From positions 5,058 to 69,057 of the forward strand of contig DASPJR010000215.1 of NCBI GenBank assembly GCA_035628505.1: a stretch of 64,000 nucleotides of DNA, written 5' to 3'. The notes below the pieces were generated by a model. The model did no database searches. It saw nothing but the letters and a program-made list of their open reading frames with translations, and was not told the DNA's origin. Shown here in pieces: positions 9,095-18,668 of this stretch (position 1 is the first letter of the stretch; every line of letters starts with the position of its first letter). Both the position numbers and the translations under genes were made by a program. The stretch is from DASPJR01 sp035628505. GTDB taxonomy: Bacteria; Planctomycetota; SZUA-567; H5-PLA8.

Positions 9095-10048
9095 TCACTT
9101 CTGTGGAACGATCCAGATGTTTCGGAACCGTACCGGGTTTCCGTGCCCCTGCAGGTAGATCGGCCCTTCAGACAACTCAGGCTTTGTGCCGCCCGCTCCG
9201 GTTCCTTTGGCAAGCTCGACGTTATCCTGAATCTTGACTCCATTGTGAACAACGGTGATGCGGGCGTTTGCCACCTTCTTCTCACCCTCGAACTTCGGCG
9301 CGGTGAAGTCAATGTCGTAGGTTTGCCAGGCCAATGGCGGGTAGGCCATATTCAAATCTGGCGTCTTAAAGTGATACAGCGAGCCGCACCACTGCGTGCG
9401 ATCGGAACTCGCAGCCGCGCCGAGATCCCTCTGGAACGCTTCTTTCCAGTTAGCCTTGTGCGTATTAGGGAAGTAATGAATTCCGAACGAATCGAGCACC
9501 TGAACTTCGTAACGATCGAAAATGTAAACGCCACTGTTCCCGCGGCCCTGGCCGCCGAGCGGCGCATCGGGTTTGTAGGGCAGGCGGAATTCGATGTGCA
9601 GTTTGAAGCTCTGGAATTTCTGCTTCGTCCGCGTGCCCTCGCAAAGCAGGCCGCTCTCCAGCTTCGCGCCTTCCCACTGTTCGTTTGCGTTTCCATCGAA
9701 GAGGACGACTGCGCCCGCAGGAGCCTTTTCGCCCAGGGTGGGACTCTGGCGCTGCACACGCTTGTAGCCTTCAATGACGGTCTTTACGTCGGCGGAGGTT
9801 GCTGTCGAAACGGCGACAGTTTTTTCGTCCCAGCCCTGTCCTGGCAGTCCGCCGCTGAGCTTCGAGAGCAGAAATTTTCCCGGGCTGAGCGTGGCGATTT
9901 GCAGACCTTCGCCGGGCTTATCGTATTCGCCTTGGATCAGAAAATCCGGATCGGCGGCCGCGGTGTCTGGATTTGTGTGCGTCTGCCCAGCAAAACCGGA
10001 CCAGGCGGCACAAAGGAGAACTGTCAGGCACAAATGCTTTATCGTCAT
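9095..10048 (-). CDS. DUF1080 exported protein (3-keto-disaccharide hydrolase-like)
   Basis: A 317-residue protein with an N-terminal signal peptide (MTIKHLCLTVLLCAAWSGFAG). It has a C-terminal jelly-roll DUF1080 domain from about residue 130, recognised by LFDGNANEQWEG, FKLHIEFRLPY, GNSGVYIFDRYEVQVLDS and the closing GPIYLQGHGNPVRFRNIWI. The domain is linked to glycan or keto-sugar hydrolysis in PVC bacteria and resembles concanavalin-like sugar-binding folds. The start is placed at ATG 10048, four bases after the stop of the DUF6797 gene, because the upstream 20 codons overlap that gene and the signal peptide begins here. The tight spacing indicates co-transcription. Confidence 0.88.
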   Translation of the reverse strand: MTIKHLCLTVLLCAAWSGFAGQTHTNPDTAAADPDFLIQGEYDKPGEGLQIATLSPGKFLLSKLSGGLPGQGWDEKTVAVSTATSADVKTVIEGYKRVQRQSPTLGEKAPAGAVVLFDGNANEQWEGAKLESGLLCEGTRTKQKFQSFKLHIEFRLPYKPDAPLGGQGRGNSGVYIFDRYEVQVLDSFGIHYFPNTHKANWKEAFQRDLGAAASSDRTQWCGSLYHFKTPDLNMAYPPLAWQTYDIDFTAPKFEGEKKVANARITVVHNGVKIQDNVELAKGTGAGGTKPELSEGPIYLQGHGNPVRFRNIWIVPQK

Positions 10049-10052
10049 TAAT

Positions 10053-12398
10053 TTATTTTCCCGGAACGACGTTGATGGTGTTGTAAATTTCGTGAGCGAT
10101 CGTCGCACCGTCGGCGGATTTGATGCGGTACTTAATCATCATCTGCATCACGGGCTTCATCTCGCCCAGTTCCAGGAAGACACTCTTGCCGTCCGCCGAC
10201 AACTTCGCCAATTTAACTTCGACCGTGTCACGGCCTTTCTTCTTTGGATCTGAGACGCTGAATTCCGGTGAACCGTACGCCGATGAGTAATTGTAATTCC
10301 ACTGCTCAACGCTGTAGGCGGTGGCGTCTCCGGCATCGGCAGAACTGAGCGCCACCGGAAAACCGATTTCAATGCCAGTGGGTTTGACGCGCAGGGACGA
10401 CGGATAGAACGCCGGCTTTCCGGTGTAGCGCACACGGTTGAGACAGCCATCTTTGGCGCCGGACGTCTGCCAGCCGCGCGAGCCGACCACATACAGTTGG
10501 CCATCTGCCGGGTTGAAGCGGGCACGCATGACGCCGGATGCGAACTGAAGCGGAATTTTCACCACGCCGCCCTGCATCGTGCCATTAATCTCTTCGGTGC
10601 AGCAGAGGAACAGAGATGCTTTGCCGTACGAAAGATGGATCATCTGGCCTTTGTACGGCCCCCAGCGTTCGTCTGGGACCCAGGCCTGCCCGCCGCTGGA
10701 ATTGTCGGCGGTCATCGGCAGCCAGAAGATGGGCGGATCGTAACTGGTGATCGCGTTGGCGTTGACTAGATGCGACTTGTAGCCGTAGAAACCACCCTGC
10801 TTCACGCGGGTGACTTTGCTCGAGGGCGTGTAATTTCCCTGGTTATCGCTGTAAGTCAGAACGTCGCCAGGACCCATGCCGAAGCCGTTGGGACTGCGCA
10901 GCCCGGTGGCGTACTCCTCCAGCTTGCTTCCATCCTTCGAAACCCGGATCACGCATGCGTGGTTCGGCAGCCCCGGCTTGACGCGGTGTCCGCACACGCC
11001 GTAATAAAAATTTCCCGCGGCGTCGGTCTGAAGATCGAACGCATAGGCGTGATAATTGGGCGAGACAACGCGATCGTTGTTGAAGTTCTCGTAGTAGTCG
11101 GCCTCGCCGTCGCTATTGAGATCATGCAGCCGCGTGATCTGATCGCGTCCCAGTACATAAATTTTGCCATCGACGACTTTCAGCCCGAGCGGCTCGAACA
11201 TTCCGGTGGCAAACCGCCGCCACGTCAGCGTCTCAAGCTTCGGTGTGATGGGCGAGCTGATCCAGACGTCTCCGCTGATCTCGCAGATGGCAACGCCGCC
11301 ATCTGGAAGAAAATCGAACCCCGAAGAGCGCACCCAGGCCTTCCAGGGATTGTCGACCGGCAGCGTCAGCGTATCGACCGTGTACGGTCCGTTATCCGCG
11401 CCCATTTCGCAGCGCACGTCGATCTGCTTATCCCAGCGGCGCGGTCCGCCTTTGCAGAGCGCCGGAAGATCGCTGACTTTTGCCGCTGCGGCCTTTGCCG
11501 CTGCTTCAAACTCTGCGCCGCCTTTTGCGCCCGACCAGATGCAGAGCTTGAAGGTCGCTGGTGCCGTGAGCGCCGGAAGTTTCAACGACAGCATGCCGCC
11601 TGCATTGGTCAAGGCCGCTCCTTTAGGAGTCCCCGCGACTGCGACGCCGATGCAGGAATCCTTCTCAAGCATGGCGCTCAGCAGTCCCTCAGCATCTCGC
11701 GGAGCCGGGCCGCTGGCGCCCTCAGTGTCGGCGATGAACACCGTCAGCGGCGCCGGGGATTTATCGATGTGAATCGTGCGCGTGAAAACAAAACTGGAAC
11801 CGGAACCCTCGCTGCCAAACATTTCAAGGACTTGGGCGCCGCCAACCGTATAGGAGAAAACGACGTTGTTACCGTTCAGATAAAGCCCTTTGTAATGTGC
11901 CGCTGATTTCGGAAGCGGACCGTACGGCTGCGCGCGAGGATCTTTTCGGTCGTCGTTGATCGCCCACCCCGGCAGCGTTTTCGTGCTGAACTTGATTGTG
12001 CCGGCGATGGACGGATTGACTGTTCCGCGCAGCATGCCCAGCATCGTATTGTCGAGCTTGAGGTAATCGCCGGTCCAGCCGAATGCGACACGCATTAGAT
12101 CTGTGTCGAAGCACATGGTAGCCGGCGCAGATCCGCTCAGGCGAACGGCGATGCCTTTGTAGGCAAAATTCAGATTGCCTTTTGAGTTTGGCCACGAGTC
12201 GGTTGCAAAACTCGCGACGCCATCGCTGATCGACGCGGTGACAAACGGCCCGTGGTCCATGTGAAAGCCGGGCGAGTCCACCTTCTTCTTCGACGGCGGC
12301 TGCTTCGCTTCAACGTCGTCGTCTTCGCCGCAGAAAACGGGAACTGCAGCGGCGCTCGCGAGCAGGATCGCCAGGCATACTTTCAAACGAACATTCAT
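10053..12398 (-). CDS. DUF6797-type exported protein with beta-propeller C-terminus
   Basis: A 781-residue protein with a signal peptide (residues 1-24). The N-terminal half (about 45-340) matches the DUF6797 domain of PVC proteins (FHMDHGPFVTASI...GIAVRLS...MRVAFGWTGDYLKLDNTMLG). The second half (about 350-700) is a propeller of the glucose/sorbosone-dehydrogenase type (DFLPDGGVAICEISGDVWI, LRSPNGFGMGPGDVLTYSDNQG). No CxxCH haem motif follows, unlike many relatives, so electron transfer would need a partner such as the PSD1 protein. The start is ATG 12398, with GGAG six bases upstream; a TTG four codons earlier overlaps that GGAG and is less likely. It heads the leftward cluster ending at DUF1501. 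Confidence 0.85.
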   Translation of the reverse strand: MNVRLKVCLAILLASAAAVPVFCGEDDDVEAKQPPSKKKVDSPGFHMDHGPFVTASISDGVASFATDSWPNSKGNLNFAYKGIAVRLSGSAPATMCFDTDLMRVAFGWTGDYLKLDNTMLGMLRGTVNPSIAGTIKFSTKTLPGWAINDDRKDPRAQPYGPLPKSAAHYKGLYLNGNNVVFSYTVGGAQVLEMFGSEGSGSSFVFTRTIHIDKSPAPLTVFIADTEGASGPAPRDAEGLLSAMLEKDSCIGVAVAGTPKGAALTNAGGMLSLKLPALTAPATFKLCIWSGAKGGAEFEAAAKAAAAKVSDLPALCKGGPRRWDKQIDVRCEMGADNGPYTVDTLTLPVDNPWKAWVRSSGFDFLPDGGVAICEISGDVWISSPITPKLETLTWRRFATGMFEPLGLKVVDGKIYVLGRDQITRLHDLNSDGEADYYENFNNDRVVSPNYHAYAFDLQTDAAGNFYYGVCGHRVKPGLPNHACVIRVSKDGSKLEEYATGLRSPNGFGMGPGDVLTYSDNQGNYTPSSKVTRVKQGGFYGYKSHLVNANAITSYDPPIFWLPMTADNSSGGQAWVPDERWGPYKGQMIHLSYGKASLFLCCTEEINGTMQGGVVKIPLQFASGVMRARFNPADGQLYVVGSRGWQTSGAKDGCLNRVRYTGKPAFYPSSLRVKPTGIEIGFPVALSSADAGDATAYSVEQWNYNYSSAYGSPEFSVSDPKKKGRDTVEVKLAKLSADGKSVFLELGEMKPVMQMMIKYRIKSADGATIAHEIYNTINVVPGK

Positions 12399-12758
12399 GC
12401 GCTGCTCCAAAAGTTTGTCCTCTCACCTGAGCCGAGTTTGGCAATGGCAGGGGTCTTTATACGACTACACCCGCGAGCACGGTTTTGCACCTTGTCCCTG
12501 CGCTGCAGATGCACGGCACATCCGCTGCATTCCATAGCCGCGCTGGTGAAAGGCTTTCATTGCGCACGACTGCCTGCGTGAAGACCTCTTTCGAATGAGT
12601 AACTCTGAACTGCAGTCGGCGCCTTTTATCTTTAAACACAAGAGAAATTTTCTTTCAATTTCGCAGGACATCCCCGTTCGACTCCTGGCAATCTTTTCCA
12701 AGTGGCACGATGCCTGCGCTTATCCAATCGCATATCAAGCTGCGCCAGGGCAACTCAC
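12399..12758. other. Intergenic divergent region without recognised gene
   Basis: About 360 bases separate the divergent DUF6797 and hydrolase genes. Only short, biased frames occur in it. No tRNA, hairpin with T-tract or convincing promoter pair was seen. It must contain promoters for both directions. Confidence 0.5.
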
Positions 12759-13391
12759 ATGAAACAGAAGACTGCATTCTTTGAAGTGAAACTCCAGTCA
12801 GGATTAGGCGATGCCGAAGCACGCTATTTCCCGTCACCCGAGGCTACGCGAGGCGTGGTGTTTGTCCCAGGGGCGATTGGCGGCTGGCATTCGCCGGCGC
12901 ATAATTTGTATGGACGTTTGGTTGAGCAACTGAACGATGCCGGCATCGCCGCGCTGCAGATAAAATTTCGTGATCCTCATGCTCTGGAGGAGGCCACGCG
13001 AGACGTACTCGCCGGCCTTGCGTTCTTTGAGGACGAAGGCATTAAGCGAGCCGGCGTTGTCGGGCACTCGTTTGGCGGCGCGGTCGTCATCGCCGCGGCG
13101 GCACGAAGCAAACTGGTTCGCACTGTCGTGGCACTTTCGACACAGAGCTACGGCGCCATTCCGGCAATTTATGCATTGGGCCGGCGCTGCTCAATCCTGC
13201 TGGCACACGGTGCGGACGACGAAATCCTGCCGCCGGAGTGCTCGCAGTATGTCTACAACGAGACGCGCGGCCGCAGAAAGCTTCTGCTCCTGCCCCATAC
13301 TCGCCACGGTCTGGACGAAGCTGCGAACCAACTTCTTGATGAAGTACGCGCGTGGCTGCTGAAGGAACTGGGCCCAGTGCGAAGCTCCTGA
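12759..13391 (+). CDS. Alpha/beta hydrolase (dienelactone-hydrolase-like), cytoplasmic
   Basis: A 210-residue single-domain alpha/beta hydrolase. The nucleophile elbow is GHSFG (Ser104). An acid in HGADDE (Asp153 or Asp154) and His183 in RHG complete a plausible triad. No signal peptide is present, so it is cytoplasmic. The substrate cannot be deduced; similar small hydrolases act on esters or lactones. The ATG at 12759 is chosen over a frame opening 19 codons earlier because the hydrolase fold begins shortly after it; its ribosome site is weak. It is followed 109 bases later by the DUF4838 gene on the same strand, and lies in the catabolic locus. Confidence 0.85.
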   Translation: MKQKTAFFEVKLQSGLGDAEARYFPSPEATRGVVFVPGAIGGWHSPAHNLYGRLVEQLNDAGIAALQIKFRDPHALEEATRDVLAGLAFFEDEGIKRAGVVGHSFGGAVVIAAAARSKLVRTVVALSTQSYGAIPAIYALGRRCSILLAHGADDEILPPECSQYVYNETRGRRKLLLLPHTRHGLDEAANQLLDEVRAWLLKELGPVRSS

Positions 13392-13500
13392 CGAACTTTC
13401 CGAACACTGTGTTCAAGTCTCCTGATTCTTCACTCGCGTCAGCGTGGCAGGGGGTATACAGCCTCAGTCCCTGCCTGACCCGGCGTGAAGGAGGCGTGTC

Positions 13501-15990
13501 ATGAAACGCGTGCTGCCCATGTTAGTCGCTCTGGCGATATTGCGGGGATGGGCCGCAGAGCCAGCCGGCGCTGCTGTCACGCTCGCTGCGGACGGCAAGG
13601 CGCAACTGCCGATCGTCACAGCGAAAGCTGCAACCGCGCGTGTTCAGAAGAGTGCGGCCACGCTCGCGAGCTACCTGCAGAAGATCAGCGGTGCCGCTTT
13701 TGAATTAGTTACGGGTGACGGAGCCAGCGGAATTGCTGTCGGTACTATCTCGGATTTTCCGGAACTGCAGCTCGCTCAGCCGTGGGATCCGGCCAATCCA
13801 GCTCAGCGCGAAGACTATCTCATCCATACTCACGCTCGCGGGATTCTCCTGATCGGCGCAAGCGAACTCGCGGTTGAGCATGCCGTGTGGGATATGCTTT
13901 ACCGCCTCGGGTACCGTCAATTTTTTCCGGGGCCGACGTGGGAAGTCATTCCCGAAAGCCGCACGTTGACGATCAATTTTCAGGTCCGAGAGCACCCCGC
14001 TTACAACGCCAGGCGCATCTGGTACGCCAACGGAATGGGCGATTGGTCGAAGCCGCTTTACGCCGATTGGTGTGCGCGCAACCGCGCTGTCAGCGGCATC
14101 GAAGTGAATAGCGGGCATGCTTACGATGGCATCATCAAGCGCAACCAGGCGGAATTCGACAAGCACCCGGAGTACCTCGGCCTGGTGGATGGCAAGCGAA
14201 CGTCGAGCAAGTTCTGCATATCCAACCCGGGTTTGCGCGAGCTGGTCAAACAGGACGCCTTGCGGCAGATTGAGAAAAACCCGGCGCTGCAGAGCGTCTC
14301 CATCGATCCAAGCGACGGCGGCGGCTGGTGCGAGTGCGAAAACTGCAGAAAGCTGGGGAGCATCTCCGACCATGCCGTCATGCTCGCCAATGAGCTGGCG
14401 GAGACACTCACCGCAAAATACCCGGACAAATTCGTGGGCATGTACGCCTACAATCATCATTCCCCGCCGCCAACCATACGCGTTCACCCGCGCGTGGTGA
14501 TCAACGTTGCGACGGCTTTCATCAAGGGTGACTACACTGTCGAGGCGCTGCTGGAGGGCTGGCAGAAGCAGGGCGCGACAACCGGCATTCGCGAATACTA
14601 CAGCGTTCACGCGTGGGACCGCGACCTGCCTGGTCGCGCGCGCGGCGCGAACCCGGAGTACCTGCGCAAAACGATTCCGCACTTCCACGAACGCGGAGCG
14701 CGCTTCATGTCCGCTGAATCCAGCGATAACTGGGGCTGCAACGGCCTCGGCTATTACCTGGCTGCCCGAATGCTCTGGGATGTGCGCGAGGGCGCCCGCG
14801 TCGAGCAGCTCAAGGTCGACTTCTTTGAAAAGGCTTTCGGCCCGGCAAAGGAAACGATGTCGCGCTTTTATGCGCTCATCGATGCCTCGAGCAAGCCGCT
14901 GCTGTCGGATGATCTGATCGGCCGCATGTACCGCCTGCTCGCCGAAGCACGCTCGCAGAGCACCGTTCCAGCCATTCGCAGGCGCTGCGAGGATCTGATT
15001 CTTTATACGCGTTACGTTGAACTCTGGTCGGACTACACGCTGTCTGAAAACTCCAAACGGCAGGACGCCTTTGAGGCGCTCGCGCGTTTTGCTTACCGCA
15101 TTCGCACAACGGGGATGGTTCATACCAGCGGGCTCATACGTGACCTGCCCAAGCGCGACAAGACCATTCGGGTTCCGAAGGAAGCCGAACGCAATGTTCC
15201 GCCCGGAAAAAACATCTGGATGAGCAGCGAACCGTTCACGGCCGAGGAAATCGACAAATTGCTGGCAGCTGGAATCGAGCGCCGCAAGCCCTTCGACTTC
15301 CAGCCGGTATCTTTCGAAGACAACCTCGTACCGGCAACGCCGCTCAATCTTCCCTCAGTCGCGACGGGTAGCTTTGGAGGTCTCAGCCGCGGTTCGCGTG
15401 TGTATCACACCTGGCTGAGCGCGGCGCCCGGCACGGTGCGGCTGACCGCGACAGCTGGCCTCGTCTACGACAGCCGAGGCGCAGCGAAGCTCGGACTCTT
15501 TCCTCAGGCAGAAGCCGAAGGCAACTCAGTCGCCGACGCTGACGTCGAGCCTGACAAGCAGCCGCACGAGGTTCAGCTCTCCTCGACTTATCCCGGCCAT
15601 CATCGCGTGGAGATCAGCGACCGCATGGCGGGTACGGAAGTCTCGTGGACCGAGGGTACGCCCATGTGTGTGCAGTCGAGCCCGGATGTTCCGGCCACGT
15701 TCTGGCGCCCGTGGACGCTCTATTTTTACGTGCCGAGAGGCACGCAGATCATTGGCGGCTTCGCGTCAGGCAAAGGCACGCTGCGTGATCCATCGGGAAA
15801 AGCCGCGTTTGTATTCAAAAAAGAGCCGCAGTATTTCAGCGTGCCCGTGCCGCCGGGTAGCGATGGCGGGCTCTGGAAGTTCGAAAACTGCGAGGGGCAG
15901 CGCCTTCTCATGACGGTGCCGCCTTATCTTGCACGCAATGAGAAAGAGCTGCTGCTCCCGGCGAGCGTGGTTGCGCGCGATCGCAAATGA
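13501..15990 (+). CDS. DUF4838 exported glycan-active protein
   Basis: An 829-residue protein with a signal peptide (about 1-25). It starts with an alpha-glucuronidase/hexosaminidase-like N-terminal domain (about 30-160: QKSAATLASYLQKISGAAFE, then AVEHAVWDMLYRLGYRQFFP), followed by the DUF4838 TIM-barrel-like region (about 180-480, with GWCECENCRKLG near residue 280). The C-terminal 300 residues are beta-rich. DUF4838 proteins occur in polysaccharide-utilisation loci and are thought to be glycoside hydrolases, but the catalytic residues are not assigned here. A strong ribosome site (GGAGG, seven bases before ATG) fixes the start. It converges on the DUF6807 gene, eight bases away. Confidence 0.85.
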   Translation: MKRVLPMLVALAILRGWAAEPAGAAVTLAADGKAQLPIVTAKAATARVQKSAATLASYLQKISGAAFELVTGDGASGIAVGTISDFPELQLAQPWDPANPAQREDYLIHTHARGILLIGASELAVEHAVWDMLYRLGYRQFFPGPTWEVIPESRTLTINFQVREHPAYNARRIWYANGMGDWSKPLYADWCARNRAVSGIEVNSGHAYDGIIKRNQAEFDKHPEYLGLVDGKRTSSKFCISNPGLRELVKQDALRQIEKNPALQSVSIDPSDGGGWCECENCRKLGSISDHAVMLANELAETLTAKYPDKFVGMYAYNHHSPPPTIRVHPRVVINVATAFIKGDYTVEALLEGWQKQGATTGIREYYSVHAWDRDLPGRARGANPEYLRKTIPHFHERGARFMSAESSDNWGCNGLGYYLAARMLWDVREGARVEQLKVDFFEKAFGPAKETMSRFYALIDASSKPLLSDDLIGRMYRLLAEARSQSTVPAIRRRCEDLILYTRYVELWSDYTLSENSKRQDAFEALARFAYRIRTTGMVHTSGLIRDLPKRDKTIRVPKEAERNVPPGKNIWMSSEPFTAEEIDKLLAAGIERRKPFDFQPVSFEDNLVPATPLNLPSVATGSFGGLSRGSRVYHTWLSAAPGTVRLTATAGLVYDSRGAAKLGLFPQAEAEGNSVADADVEPDKQPHEVQLSSTYPGHHRVEISDRMAGTEVSWTEGTPMCVQSSPDVPATFWRPWTLYFYVPRGTQIIGGFASGKGTLRDPSGKAAFVFKKEPQYFSVPVPPGSDGGLWKFENCEGQRLLMTVPPYLARNEKELLLPASVVARDRK

Positions 15991-15997
15991 GCGGGCG

Positions 15998-16990
15998 CTA
16001 TTTCTTTGCGGCGGGGAATTCCTCTTTAGCGTATTTCTCGAACGCGGCTGCGATACCCGCAGCTTTCTCATCGCCTTTGTGGAAAATAATCCGGTGGCGC
16101 AGGACGATGCGTTCGCCGGGGGGAATTGTGATTTTTCCGTCCTCGGCATTCCTGTCCAGGCTTCGAACACCAAACGGATTGGCGGTGAACAGGCCGTAGG
16201 TGCGAACGTGCCACGGAGTGGGATAACGGAAGCTTGAGGGGTGGTTGAGGATGGCGATGCCGAGCGTTTCGCCGTCCACCGGTCCGTAATAGTCGCACCA
16301 CTTTGCGCGCTTGCCCCAGGCAGCCGCGTCGGTGTGGCCTTCGCTGTTGATAATGCGGCCGCCCAGTTTGGTATCCACGGCCATCGACGTGGGCACGCGC
16401 ACGCTGAAGCCGGCGTCTTTACGGTCGTCAAACGTCAGCGGCCCATCGGTGGCGATGAAGTCGATGTCGTAATCGATAATGCGCGCCTCGCCGTCAACCC
16501 GGAACGTCAGTCGCCGCAGATCCTCAAACGATTTCTTCCCGTCGAAACCCATGTACGCGTTGCTTGCGACGATAACGGCCTTGTCCGTGGTCGCACTCAC
16601 TTCTTTGAATTCCAGATGCTTGATTGCACCAAGCTTCGCCAATCTGTGCGTCAGCTTTGGGTTTTCGAGAAAGGTTGTTTTCTCGTGCCACGTATCAGAG
16701 CCATTGGCGACTTCGTGTCCGAAATAAATGGAACGATGATGGGGATGATCATGCTGCTCGCCGTCGATTTTCTTCACGGGGTAAGCGCGCGTCATGGCTT
16801 TTCCGGTCGGACCAATTACCGGCCAGAGGTACGGCTTGTTCTCCTCACCGATCAGGTAATCCGTGAAGAGCTCGCCATTGAGCTTCACCGTGACGCCGCG
16901 TTCGGTTTTTTCGACCGAGAATCCTTCGCCCGCACAGGCAGTAAACGCGGCAAAGGCGAACACACAGAGAATGTACTTATGAGTAGTCAC
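15998..16990 (-). CDS. DUF6807 (PmoA-like annotated) exported protein
   Basis: A 330-residue protein of the family long mis-named methane oxygenase PmoA, now DUF6807. It is marked by YLWPVIGPTGKAMTRAYPV, then HDHPHHRSIYFGH, and the late NPFGVRSLDRNAEDGKI segment. The histidine-rich HDHPHHRS stretch may bind a metal; that is inference. An N-terminal hydrophobic segment ending near TACAGEG is a signal peptide, possibly a lipoprotein signal. The start is set at GTG 16990, because GGAGGG lies six bases before it, rather than at the ATG nine codons upstream, which has no ribosome site. It follows the sulfatase gene after 190 bases on the same strand. Confidence 0.88.
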   Translation of the reverse strand: MTTHKYILCVFAFAAFTACAGEGFSVEKTERGVTVKLNGELFTDYLIGEENKPYLWPVIGPTGKAMTRAYPVKKIDGEQHDHPHHRSIYFGHEVANGSDTWHEKTTFLENPKLTHRLAKLGAIKHLEFKEVSATTDKAVIVASNAYMGFDGKKSFEDLRRLTFRVDGEARIIDYDIDFIATDGPLTFDDRKDAGFSVRVPTSMAVDTKLGGRIINSEGHTDAAAWGKRAKWCDYYGPVDGETLGIAILNHPSSFRYPTPWHVRTYGLFTANPFGVRSLDRNAEDGKITIPPGERIVLRHRIIFHKGDEKAAGIAAAFEKYAKEEFPAAKK

Positions 16991-17180
16991 TGCTTCCCTC
17001 CGGGCATTTCGGACCACTTTCAGGTCACCAGTGTCACTCCAGCATACGCCGATGCTGGCAAAAGTGTCGAAACCGCCCGCGTTTATCTTCGATCAACATC
17101 CGGCGTCGTCAGTTCTATGGCGACACGCGGCTCCGCTGCCGCAAGTGGCAGAGCGAGCAACGTAAGGAGCACGGCTGCTA

Positions 17181-18641
17181 TTACTTTTTCTTGTCCCCGA
17201 CAGGGACCTGCGGTTTGGCTTCCGGATGAGTAGCCAGCAGCGCGGTAAGTTTCGCGACGACCTCCGGCTGTTCGGCAGCGAGGTTTTTCGTCTCGCCCGG
17301 ATCAGCCTGATAATCGTAAAGCTCAAACACGGCCGTGCTGGCCGGCGCACCCGGCTTCTTCCATTCGACCAGGCGGTATCGCTCGGTGCGGATTGCGCGT
17401 CCCAGCATCCCGCCGCCGCGCGGATAAACGTGAATGATGTGGTCGCGTGCCGCAGCCGCTGGATCACGCACGACTTTTGCGAAACTTCTGCCGTCGATTC
17501 CTGTCGGTACAGGCACGCCGGCGAGTTCAGCAAGCGTCGGATAAACGTCGACCGTCTCGATCAGCGCCTGCGTGCGCGCGCCTTTCGCCCCCGGCAGCGC
17601 GAGGATGAACGGGATGCGCGCGGCTTCCTCATAATTCGTATGCTTGCACCACATTCCGTGGTCGCCGAGATGAAAGCCATGATCGCCCCACAGCATGACA
17701 ATCGTGTTCTTGCTTAAGCCTGTTTCGTCCAGCGCATCCAGCACGCGACCGATCTGCGCATCGGCGTAGCTGGTCGCGGCATAGTAGCCGTGGATCAGCT
17801 GGCGCGAAAGATCCGGCCCCATTGGGCCGTCCTGTGGAATTGCGGCGTACTGCCGCAGCTCGCCGCCAAACTGCGGAGCGAACTTTGGCGCGCCGTCCGG
17901 CGGAGTCAACCGTGCGGCCTGCGGAAGCTTCTGCGGATCGTAAAGGTCCCAGTACTTTTTCGGCGCAACAAAAGGCAGGTGCGGGCGGATGAATCCGACA
18001 GCCATGAAGAAAGGCTCGTCCTTATCTTTCGCCGCCTGGAGACGCCGCACGGCCTCGGCCGCAATTTTTCCATCCGCGTACGTGTCATCCGATACATCCG
18101 CGCACTCCAGCGCCTTGCCGCGCGGCAGGTTCTCCGGCTTAGACTTGTCGGCGTTCGGGTCCGCCGGCGGCGCGTTGTTCTCCTTTAGTGCGTATTGCGG
18201 TGCGCGCGGTGAGAAGTGCGGCACGCTCCAGGAGGCCGCGTCTTCACGATTGCCGTGTCCAGTATGAAAGATTTTCCCCATCGCTTCCGTACGATAGCCA
18301 CTCTTCTGAAAATGCTGCGCTATCGTTAGGGCATCCGGCACGGCCTTGCGGAAATTTGTTGCCAGATCGTAAATCCCCAGCGTCTGCGGACGCAGGCCGA
18401 GCATCAATGCGTTGCGCGAAGGCGAGCAGACCGCCTGGTTGCAGTACGCGCGTTCAAAGAGCACGCCGCGGCTGGCGAGCTTGTCCATGCTGGGCGTTCT
18501 GGCGAATGTTTCGCCGTAGCAGCCGAGCAGCGGTTTGAGATCGTCAACGCAGATGAACAGGACGTTCGGTTTGACCGGCTCGCCGGCACAAAGCGTCAGC
18601 GACGCCAGCGCGCAAGCAATCAATAGCGCAAAAACGTGCAC
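17181..18641 (-). CDS. Exported sulfatase, iduronate-2-sulfatase-like
   Basis: A 486-residue type I sulfatase. After a signal peptide (1-19) come the metal ligands (CVDDLKP, Asp33-Asp34) and the formylglycine signature C72-S-P-S-R76. Cys72 must be oxidised to formylglycine by a maturase not seen here. Further active-site segments are IRPHLPFVAPKKYW and WGDHGFHLGDHGMWCKHTNYEEAARIPF. The pattern resembles iduronate-2-sulfatases, suggesting removal of sulfate from uronic-acid-containing glycans, though substrate prediction from subfamily is weak. It starts 27 bases after the AraC regulator on the same strand, so regulator and sulfatase are probably co-transcribed. Confidence 0.94.
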   Translation of the reverse strand: MHVFALLIACALASLTLCAGEPVKPNVLFICVDDLKPLLGCYGETFARTPSMDKLASRGVLFERAYCNQAVCSPSRNALMLGLRPQTLGIYDLATNFRKAVPDALTIAQHFQKSGYRTEAMGKIFHTGHGNREDAASWSVPHFSPRAPQYALKENNAPPADPNADKSKPENLPRGKALECADVSDDTYADGKIAAEAVRRLQAAKDKDEPFFMAVGFIRPHLPFVAPKKYWDLYDPQKLPQAARLTPPDGAPKFAPQFGGELRQYAAIPQDGPMGPDLSRQLIHGYYAATSYADAQIGRVLDALDETGLSKNTIVMLWGDHGFHLGDHGMWCKHTNYEEAARIPFILALPGAKGARTQALIETVDVYPTLAELAGVPVPTGIDGRSFAKVVRDPAAAARDHIIHVYPRGGGMLGRAIRTERYRLVEWKKPGAPASTAVFELYDYQADPGETKNLAAEQPEVVAKLTALLATHPEAKPQVPVGDKKK

Positions 18642-18668
18642 GTTTTCTCCTTCGTGGTTACAGCGCGC

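Noticed and set aside
13705..15123. 472-codon open frame antisense to the DUF4838 gene
   Set aside because: Shadow of a well-supported gene with a strong start site; composition is unlike a real protein.
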